Origin: JBBRCE01 sp038205115
GTDB lineage: Bacteria; Planctomycetota; Planctomycetia; Pirellulales; JBBRCE01
Reading direction: 5' to 3'
Length of the DNA: 15,596 nt
Assembly (NCBI GenBank): GCA_038205115.1
Contig: JBBRCE010000082.1
Span: forward strand, 1-15,596
The position numbers and the translations under genes were made by a program. Under the pieces are notes generated by a model, which saw only the letters and a program-made list of their open reading frames with translations, was not told the origin of the DNA and searched no databases. This document shows positions 6,806 to 11,876 of this stretch, one piece after another (the stretch's first letter is position 1; each line of letters starts with the position of its first letter).

Positions 6806-6990
6806 ATGATCATGAAGAGCACAACAGCTGTGAAAGATCCTGTGTGCGCTATGGACATATGAAACGGCTACCGCCGCTGGACGAACCGAGCACAAAGGGC
6901 AGACGTATTACTTCTGCGGCTCCAAGTGCAAAGAGAAGTTCGCTCTTAATCCTGCCGAAAGATGTATTTCATCGCAGGGTCGGAAGTCCT
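6806..6990 (+). pseudogene. YHS-domain metal-binding protein, frameshifted
   Basis: GGAG (6800-6803) precedes ATG 6812 (an in-frame ATG lies at 6806). The frame reads MKSTTAVKDPVCAMDI and stops at TGA 6860-6862. Skipping T6860 restores ETATAAGRTEHKGQTYYFCG then SKCKEKFALNPA, so one extra base breaks the gene. This is a YHS domain: DPVC(G)M...YYFC...C, a small Cys-rich fold found in copper chaperones and at the front of Cu+ ATPases. After NPAER the frame loses family likeness; the end near 6990 is approximate. It belongs with the copper genes downstream. Bases 6663-6805 show only weak promoter-like sequence. Confidence 0.75.
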
Positions 6991-7106
6991 TTTTTCACTG
7001 GCTATGCCGCCGCCTCGATCGACGCGAACCAGCTTTTTATTCACGAACTCCTGGATATGTTGCCCACGTATTGCTCCCGATCCTCTTTGCTGGGGCGTAG
7101 TCCCCC

Positions 7107-7190
7107 ATAATCTACGATAGGATTATACTCATAACGCCGCCGCCCCCCGGCGCAATAGGCGTGCAGTGAATTTGCGAACGCGACGTTCGC
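7107..7190 (+). promoter_or_regulatory. promoter and operator-like repeats before the Csp gene
   Basis: An inverted repeat ATAATC (7107-7112) / GATTAT (7121-7126) overlaps a -10-like TATACT (7124-7129) that has no good -35, suggesting activator dependence. A second, tight inverted repeat GCGAACG (7174-7180) / CGTTCGC (7184-7190) with a 3-nt loop follows in the leader. Either could bind a metal regulator; which one is unknown. Confidence 0.4.
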
Positions 7191-7228
7191 TGAAACAGAA
7201 ACGAACAAAACAAAAAAGGAGAAGAAAC

Positions 7229-7564
7229 ATGATGCCATCTACACAGTACGAAAGTTGTCTCGAAGCCTGTAATGCATGCGTCGCCGCGTGCGAACATTGC
7301 GCGGTATCCTGTTTGCACGAACAAGACATCAAAACGATGGTGCGGTGCATCGAGCTTGACCGGGACTGCGCGGACATTTGCAGTCTGGCCGCTCAATTCA
7401 TGTCACGCGGCTCCACGTATGCCGCGAAATTCTCCGCGTTATGCGCTGAGATTTGTCAGGCGTGCGGTGATGAATGCGCCAAACATAAAATGGAGCACTG
7501 TCAGCAATGCGCGAAAGCCTGTCACAAGTGCGCTGAAGAATGTCGGACCATGGCAAAGAAATAA
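7229..7564 (+). CDS. csp: four-helix-bundle copper storage protein (Csp3-like)
   Basis: A 111-residue cytosolic protein, with no signal sequence, holding 18 cysteines in helical spacings (CLEACNACVAACEHC, CADIC, CAEICQACGDEC, CQQCAKACHKCAEEC). Cytosolic Csp3 proteins have this Cys number and length and store many Cu+ ions inside a four-helix bundle; the older name is DUF326 or ferredoxin-like Cys-rich protein. ATG 7229 is chosen because AAGGAG (7216-7221) lies 7 nt before it; an in-frame start upstream at 7166 would add an unlikely Arg/Lys-rich tail. The next codon is also ATG. It sits between copper genes, which supports the role. Copper binding itself is inferred from the family. Confidence 0.88.
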   Translation: MMPSTQYESCLEACNACVAACEHCAVSCLHEQDIKTMVRCIELDRDCADICSLAAQFMSRGSTYAAKFSALCAEICQACGDECAKHKMEHCQQCAKACHKCAEECRTMAKK

Positions 7565-7574
7565 CTCCGACCCT

Positions 7575-7678
7575 CCATTGCCGGCAATGGAACAATCCAC
7601 AGAGATGACGATGACAATATCGATTGAAAAGACAGGCGCAGCTATTGAGCTAGCCGGTGGTGAGCGAAGCGCACCGGC
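7575..7678. repeat. two hairpins after the Csp gene
   Basis: A 16-bp perfect palindrome CCATTGCCGGCAATGG (7575-7590) starts 11 nt after the stop codon. A second inverted repeat, GCCGGTG (7653-7659) / CACCGGC (7672-7678), follows. Neither has a T-run, so they may be weak terminators or mRNA-stabilising ends. A 36-codon frame from 7588 has no family likeness. Confidence 0.35.
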
Positions 7679-7744
7679 AGCAGCTTCTCGAGGCTAACGA
7701 ACTATTGGACAATGAGCCGTCCTACAGGAATCGGTGCGCAGATC

Positions 7745-8023
7745 ATGAAAGAGACGAGAGTGCAAATCGATGGGATGATGTCCATCGGTGACGATGCAGG
7801 CGTCGAGAAGCAGAGCACGCGTGTCTCGCCGGATGACATCTACACATTTATCGTGGAATGCGGCTACCACTGTCGCGGCGAGGTCATGCCGGCGCACGTC
7901 TGCGAGCCGGGCACGCTGGTCCAAGCCGGGCGCGGCCCTCCGTGCCGCTCCAGTTCCCACGTTGTCCAAGACAGTTCATTCGCACTGCTTATTGATAGAA
8001 AATGGAGGGGTACGCCATGCTGA
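7745..8023 (+). pseudogene. remnant of a Cu+ ATPase N-terminal HMA region
   Basis: From ATG 7745 the frame gives 92 residues: MKETRVQIDGMMSIG at the start and VSPDDIYTFIVECGYHCRGE with MPAHVCEP later. Both pieces resemble the two ends of the HMA domain and the linker at the front of P1B Cu+ ATPases. The middle of the fold is missing and the CxxC site is gone (GMMSIGDD), so metal binding through that site is not possible. No membrane or catalytic segments follow, and the frame runs 7 nt into the start of the Met-rich gene. It is best read as an internally deleted and truncated relic; translation coupled to the next gene is possible. Confidence 0.55.
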
Positions 8024-8376
8024 AGTACAGAACCGTTACACTCGCAATTGTTGGGCTCTTCTTGTCCGTATCGTTCTTTGCCTCCTCCGTGGTGGCCATG
8101 GAGAAGGATGGCGTCATGATGAAGGATGGCAAGATGATGATGATGCAGGACGGCAAAATGATGGGCCCGATGGACCACGAGATGACCATGTCCAACGGCA
8201 CAAAGATGATGATGGACGGCAAGTGCATGACGAAGGACGGGAAAAAGATGCACATGAAGGAGGGCGAAATGATGATGATGGACGGGAAGAAGATGATGAT
8301 GGACGGAAAAATGATGGAGGGCAGCAAGGGCATGATGGGTGACAAGGGCATGAAGATGGAGGGGATGGACAAGTAG
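8017..8376 (+). CDS. exported methionine-rich repeat protein, likely periplasmic Cu+ binder
   Basis: A 119-residue protein with a clear signal peptide (MLKYRTVTLAIVGLF... to SSVVA, about 27 residues). The mature part of about 92 residues holds 32 methionines, mostly in repeats of the type DGKMMM, plus one cysteine (GKCM). Methionine clusters in the periplasm bind Cu+ and Ag+, as in CopC/PcoA/CusF-type proteins. The DG-K-M spacing recalls small DUF6799-like proteins, where similar units lack so much methionine; that link is from memory. ATG 8017 is chosen because GGAGG at 8003-8007 lies upstream; ATG 8002 would bury that site and add MEGYA. A GTCGTC/GACGAC inverted repeat at 8386-8403 follows the stop but lacks a T-run. 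Confidence 0.75.
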   Translation: MLKYRTVTLAIVGLFLSVSFFASSVVAMEKDGVMMKDGKMMMMQDGKMMGPMDHEMTMSNGTKMMMDGKCMTKDGKKMHMKEGEMMMMDGKKMMMDGKMMEGSKGMMGDKGMKMEGMDK

Positions 8377-8555
8377 CTTCTCGGAGTCGTCGGGTCTGAC
8401 GACGCCCGGCGTCCTGGCGGCTAGCGAAGCTCGGCGTGGCTCCGCCCCGCCCGTTCGTCGGGCAAGCGATCGCCGCCCATGCCGACCAGAAGGCCCTGCA
8501 CCGAGCCGTTTTCCCGCCCCACCGCACCGGAACAGGCGTTTCCGCGCGCCCCTCC
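8377..8555. other. GC-rich stretch without a recognisable gene
   Basis: This gap between the Met-rich gene and the miniature transposon is GC-rich. Apart from the hairpin at 8386-8403 I see no gene, RNA or promoter. A long minus-strand frame runs through it but also through the Met-rich gene, and its sequence is low-complexity. Confidence 0.5.
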
Positions 8556-8593
8556 GGGGTCGCCTCACGAAACGGAATTTAAAGTACGCTAAG
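8556..8593 (+). repeat. left 38-bp terminal inverted repeat (Tn3 family)
   Basis: It runs from GGGGTCGCC at the outer end to ACGCTAAG at the inner end. This is the better preserved copy of the Tn3-family terminus. Confidence 0.82.
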
Positions 8594-8602
8594 GATTGGC
8601 TG

Positions 8603-8631
8603 TTGCAAAAGGTACACCTTTAGCCTATGTT
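8603..8631 (+). promoter_or_regulatory. resolvase promoter with operator or res-like repeat
   Basis: TTGCAA (8603-8608) and TATGTT (8626-8631) lie 17 bp apart. The spacer contains the inverted repeat AAAGGT (8608-8613) / ACCTTT (8616-8621), flanked by GGCT and AGCC. Resolvases bind such repeats upstream of their own gene, both to repress it and as the res recombination site. Assignment as res is inferred from position. Confidence 0.5.
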
Positions 8632-8661
8632 GCGAAAACCCTTTATTAAAAGGATTTCTCA

Positions 8662-9253
8662 ATGTCGCAAAACCTTGTTGCAATAGTCGAAGCCGGAAGG
8701 AAGATCGGATACGCCAGAGTATCCACCGACGACCAGAACCTTGATATGCAGATCGACGCCTTGACCAATGCAGGCTGTCAGAAGATTTTCGCTGACAGGT
8801 TCAGCGGAGCCACAGCAAAGCGCGTCCAGTTACAACGAGCCCTCGAGTACCTTCAACCGGGCGACACCCTCACCATCTGGAAGCTCGACCGCGCAGGACG
8901 TTCCCTTATTGATCTTCTCAACATCATCAAAACGCTCCATGAAAGAAACGTTCAGTTTCAATCCCTCACAGAGAGCATAGATAGATACATCAACCCCGGC
9001 AGGAGAATTCTTCTTTCACATGATCGGAGCCGTTGCACAGTTTCAACGCGCCGTAATCCTTGAGAACCAGAAGGCAGGGATAACCGCAGCAAGGCAACGC
9101 GGCAAACATCTAGGCAGACCCCGCAAGCTCACCGCTGAACAGATAGCCCACGTTCGGGAGCTGATCGAGGGCGGCAGCACCATTTCAACCACGGCAGAGC
9201 TATTCAAGGTTGACAGGGCAATAATGCACAGGGCATTAAAGACACCCGTTTGA
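8662..9253 (+). pseudogene. tnpR: serine resolvase (TnpR-like), broken by a 4-bp duplication
   Basis: The N-terminal catalytic domain is clear: IGYARVSTDDQN with nucleophile S21, then the usual SGATAKR, LDRAGRSL and SLTESID blocks. At 8977-8987 the sequence reads ATAGATAGATA; removing one 4-bp unit restores TSTPAGEFFFHMIGAVAQF and a continuous frame to the stop at 9251-9253, with the C-terminal HTH (GRPRKLTAEQ...STTAELFKV). As it stands the frame leaves at SID and ends at 9063, so the DNA-binding domain is lost. The restored protein would be about 196 residues, normal for Tn3 resolvases. AAGGA lies upstream of ATG 8662. Slippage on a tandem repeat is the likely cause. Confidence 0.88.
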
Positions 9254-9264
9254 TACTCCCCTCC

Positions 9265-9302
9265 CCTAACGTTCTTTAAATTCCGAATTCTGCCGTGACC
9301 CC
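9265..9302 (-). repeat. right 38-bp terminal inverted repeat (Tn3 family)
   Basis: Read on the minus strand from 9302, it starts GGGGTCACGG and ends ACGTTAGG. It starts 12 nt after the resolvase stop codon. Confidence 0.78.
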
Positions 9303-9667
9303 AACTTCAGCCGGGCGCACGCGACCGCTGAAACAGCCGTCGCGCCAGGCTCTACGCGCTTTCGCTTACCGAGCCTGTTGTCTCGGCCATCCGGTAACGA
9401 TCCCTTGCGCAAAGATGCAGCCGCGCGATCCTTCAGCTCACGCCGCTGCCAGAGAAGGCTAGGGGCTTCTGCCCCACGCGCCGCACAAGGGTAAAGCTTC
9501 GCCGCCTGACCGGGTTTCCCACAGCTCCCGCGCTCCGCTTGTGCAGCCGGGTGATCCCCCTCCCGGATCAGTCGCCCTTGCACTTTGCTACCCCCGATCT
9601 CGCCGATGGGCATGGTTTCAGACGCAAGTCGAAACCGCCCTCAAAGGGTAAGCAAACAGAACTTGAG
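9303..9667. other. hairpin-dense GC-rich region, no confident gene
   Basis: No gene is convincing here, but four inverted repeats are. They are CGCGACCGCTG/CAGCCGTCGCG with an AAA loop (9320-9344, one C-C mismatch); GGGGC/GCCCC (9462-9475); TGATCC/GGATCA (9552-9570); and GGTTTC-A-GAC/GTCGAAACC with a GCAA tetraloop (9614-9636). A minus-strand frame of 115 codons (9613-9266) runs through them into the Tn3 repeat. It has the low-complexity look of a chance frame in GC-rich DNA. A structured RNA, a transfer or replication origin, or the ruins of one are all possible. Confidence 0.4.
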
Positions 9668-9674
9668 TTCTAAC

Positions 9675-10725
9675 TCCAAGTGCAACACTACAGGCCCTGA
9701 AGGGTTACGGTGTTGCCATGCGAAAGAAATGTTACACACACTTGAGTGCGGAAGACCGTGAGACCTTGAGTCTGGGCCTGGTCCACGGCCACTCGCTCCG
9801 GGCGATGGCGAGGGTGTTGGGACGCGCCCCCAGCACCGTGAGCCGCGAGTCGGCTCGCAACCGCACCCGAGGCCGCCCCTATCGCGCCTGTACGGCGCAG
9901 GTCCAGGCGGCCGTCCGAGCCCGTCAGCCACGGCGACCCCGCACACTCCTGGATCCCTGGCTGTGGCAGTACGTGCGGACGCAGCTGGCCGAGGGCTGCT
10001 CGCCCGAGCAGATTGCCGGACGTCTCCAACGCGCGTCTCCTGACGACATGAGTAAACATCTCTCGGCCGAGACCATCTATGTGGGACTCTATGTGCTGCC
10101 CCGCGGAGCCCGGCGGAGCGAGCTGTTGGCGGCGCTGCGTCAGGCGCGCAAGGCGCGTCGACCTCGGGCGCGAGGGATAGACCGCCGCGGCCAGATCCCC
10201 AAGATGACGTCGATTGTCGAGCGCCCCGCCGAGGTGGCCACCCGCACGGTGCCCGGCCACTGGGAAGGCGACCTCATCAAGGGGGCCCGCAATGGCGCGG
10301 CCGTCGGCACCCTGGTGGAGCGGACGACCCGCTTGGTCCTCCTGGCCCGGATGGAGGGGACGGATGCGACGAGTGCCCGACAGGGCTTCACCAAGAAACT
10401 CCGGCACGTGCCCGCCCTGCTGTGCAAAACCCTGACGTATGATCGGGGGAAAGAGATGGCCGAGCACGAGCAGTTGGCCCAGCGGCTCGCCATCCAGATC
10501 TTCTTCGCCGATCCGTACAGCCCCTGGCAACGCGGCACCAACGAGAATACGAATGGGCTGCTACGCCAGTACTTGCCGAAGGGCACGGACCTGTCGGGCT
10601 ACACCCAGCGCGAGCTGAACGCCATTGCCCATCGCCTCAACACGCGCCCACGAAAATGTCTCAACTTCGCTACGCCCCTGGAAGTCTACGCGCACCTGCG
10701 CCCTCATGCACCCGTTGCACTTGGA
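9675..10725 (+). mobile_element. IS30-family insertion sequence
   Basis: A single transposase gene is enclosed by inverted ends TCCAAGTGCAAC (9675-9686) and GTTGCACTTGGA (10714-10725). Weaker matching continues a few bases outwards, so the true element may reach about 9668-10732. A length near 1.05 kb is normal for IS30. No clear short target duplication is visible. The transposase stop codon lies at 10729-10731, on or past the right end. The element stands just before the start of a small plasmid gene at 10752. Confidence 0.82.
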
Positions 10726-10731
10726 ACTTGA
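9718..10731 (+). CDS. IS30-family transposase
   Basis: A 337-residue DDE transposase. The N-terminal HTH reads HLSAEDRETLSLGLVHGHSL and VLGRAPSTVSRE, the hallmark of IS30 proteins that recognise the terminal repeats. The catalytic triad is D185 (HWEGDLIKG), D242 (TYDRGKEM) and E276 (GTNENTNG); the 33-residue D-to-E spacing is the family value. The C-terminal block LNTRPRKCLNFATPLEVY is also typical. No frameshift or stop is seen, so the enzyme should be active. ATG 9718 gives the normal IS30 start with MRKKCYTHLSAEDRE. Confidence 0.95.
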   Translation: MRKKCYTHLSAEDRETLSLGLVHGHSLRAMARVLGRAPSTVSRESARNRTRGRPYRACTAQVQAAVRARQPRRPRTLLDPWLWQYVRTQLAEGCSPEQIAGRLQRASPDDMSKHLSAETIYVGLYVLPRGARRSELLAALRQARKARRPRARGIDRRGQIPKMTSIVERPAEVATRTVPGHWEGDLIKGARNGAAVGTLVERTTRLVLLARMEGTDATSARQGFTKKLRHVPALLCKTLTYDRGKEMAEHEQLAQRLAIQIFFADPYSPWQRGTNENTNGLLRQYLPKGTDLSGYTQRELNAIAHRLNTRPRKCLNFATPLEVYAHLRPHAPVALGT

Positions 10732-10751
10732 AACCGCCGAAGGAAAAAATC

Positions 10752-11045
10752 ATGACACGCAACATCGAAACATTCCGCACCGACTGGAACGGCATCACCT
10801 TGGAAATCCGCTGGGAACCGAACTGGCTCAACATCGACACCGGCATTGACCCCGCGCACCTCGAAATCGAAAGCATCCATACTGAGGGCTATTTCGTTAG
10901 CAACCTGTATCTTTCTCTGGAACGATCTAGCAGCTGGAGCGTTGGTAAGCCACCCGAAGAGCCCTCTTTAATACGAGGTGCAAAAAAAGAGGGATCGGAG
11001 AAGAACAAATGTCTAAGAACAAGACAAAATCAAATGAGATCGTAA
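10752..11045 (+). pseudogene. truncated small plasmid protein of unknown function
   Basis: GAAGGA precedes ATG 10752. The first 43 or so residues (MTRNIETFRTDWNGITLEIR, then WEPNWLN... to HLEIESI) resemble, from memory, a short conserved protein of alphaproteobacterial plasmids that continues LPITETGYRSHF and is about 100 residues. Here the likeness fades near 10880-10900. The frame then runs on through unrelated, Lys-rich codons into the PPK2 gene, which it overlaps by 37 nt. The gene therefore appears fused to foreign DNA after its first half. The function is unknown. The IS30 element ends about 26 bp upstream, so its native promoter may be displaced. An inverted repeat CCCTCTTT (10962-10969) / AAAGAGGG (10986-10993) lies in the tail and could affect PPK2 expression. 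Confidence 0.5.
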
Positions 11046-11800
11046 AGGGAGCTGACTACCGCCTCTCTTTGATGCAACTGCAAGTCGAGCTCGTTAAGTT
11101 GCAAAAGGCAGTCATTAAAAACGATTATAAAATTCTTGTCATCCTGGAGGGGCGTGACTCTTCCGGTAAAGATGGTACTATTAAACGTATTATCAAGCAT
11201 CTCAGCCCCCGCGAAACGCGGGTCGTAGCACTCAGCAAGCCGTCCGACCGTGAGAAAAACTCCTGGTACTTCCAACGCTATGTAGCCAAGTTGCCGACTG
11301 CGCAGGAAATGGTTCTGTTTAACCGTTCTTGGTACAATCGAGCTGGTGTCGAACGCATCATGGGGTTCTGTACGAAATCGGAGTATGAAGATTTTTTAGA
11401 AACTGCGCCTATCTTCGAGCAAATGCTGGAACGCTCCGGCATCAAAATATTTAAGTACTACCTTGATATCAGTAAATCCGAGCAAAAAAAACGCCTCAAG
11501 AAGCGCCGGACAAACCCGCTCACTCAATGGAAAAGCAGCCCTATCGACGATGTAGCGATCGCACACTGGAAAGAATATAGCGTCGCGCGCGACGAAATGT
11601 TTGCTCGCACACATAACCTTTTTGTCCCATGGTTTATTGTACGTTCTGATAACAAACATGCAGCGCGACTTAATCTAATCAAACACCTACTTAGTCAAAT
11701 ACAATATGCCGGCAAGGACGATCGCCTCCTTGTTCTCGACTCCAAGGTCGTCTTTCCTTACGACAAGACGTGCCACAAGAAAAAGATGATCGCACCGTAA
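11009..11800 (+). CDS. ppk2: polyphosphate kinase 2 (PPK2)
   Basis: A 263-residue PPK2-family phosphotransferase, which moves phosphate between polyphosphate and nucleotides, usually in the direction of making GTP or ATP. Visible motifs are Walker A GRDSSGKDG (48-56), Walker B VLFNRSWYNRAG (about 102-113), the lid KKRRTNPLTQWKSSPID, and YLDISKSEQ. The single domain and length suggest a one-domain class I-type enzyme. Start at ATG 11009 has a GGAG about 10 nt upstream. The base composition is more AT-rich than the flanking IS30 gene, pointing to a separate origin. It lies 76 nt before a Cu+ ATPase gene; polyphosphate turnover is linked to copper tolerance in acidophiles, so a role in metal stress is plausible but inferred. 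Confidence 0.93.
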   Translation: MSKNKTKSNEIVKGADYRLSLMQLQVELVKLQKAVIKNDYKILVILEGRDSSGKDGTIKRIIKHLSPRETRVVALSKPSDREKNSWYFQRYVAKLPTAQEMVLFNRSWYNRAGVERIMGFCTKSEYEDFLETAPIFEQMLERSGIKIFKYYLDISKSEQKKRLKKRRTNPLTQWKSSPIDDVAIAHWKEYSVARDEMFARTHNLFVPWFIVRSDNKHAARLNLIKHLLSQIQYAGKDDRLLVLDSKVVFPYDKTCHKKKMIAP

Positions 11801-11876
11801 ACGCCAGAATGCTGAAATTGAGAAGGCGATGATACAGCCTGCAAAACAACGTGGCGATAAAAAGGACGAAAATAAT

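Larger units (their letters stand above)
8556..9302 (+). mobile_element. miniature Tn3-family transposon carrying only a resolvase gene
   Basis: The left end (8556-8593) and the inverted right end (9265-9302) are 38-bp inverted repeats. Both begin GGGGTC and share CGGAATTTAAAG, and they end ACGCTAAG and ACGTTAGG on the inner side. Length, GGGG start and ACGYTAAG end are hallmarks of Tn3-family (Tn21-like) termini. By hand the two match at 28 of 38 positions. The 747-bp interior holds just a resolvase gene and its upstream control region; there is no transposase, so any movement needs one in trans. The flanking pentamers CCTCC and AACTT differ, so no 5-bp target duplication is seen; later rearrangement could have removed it. 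Confidence 0.8.

Noticed and set aside
7588..7697. 36-codon frame after the Csp gene
   Set aside because: No ribosome-binding site, no family likeness, and it covers a hairpin.
7864..8568. Minus-strand open frame of 234 codons opposite the Met-rich gene
   Set aside because: The His-rich run is simply the complement of Met/Asp codon repeats; it crosses a transposon end and has no promoter or ribosome-binding site of note.
8551..9307. Search for a 5-bp target duplication around the Tn3-type element
   Set aside because: CCTCC and AACTT do not match, so none is claimed.
9266..9613. Minus-strand open frame of 115 codons next to the Tn3 right end
   Set aside because: No domain is recognised, it reads into the terminal repeat and crosses several hairpins. 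Kept only as a possibility in the hairpin-rich region.
9688..10530. Minus-strand open frame of 280 codons opposite the IS30 transposase
   Set aside because: Complement of a clear DDE transposase with intact D185, D242 and E276.
9631..10738. GAAACCGCC occurring on both sides of the IS30 element as a possible target duplication
   Set aside because: The left copy lies about 36 bp outside the repeat and the right copy 4 bp outside, so they do not abut the ends; IS30 duplications are also shorter. Probably chance.
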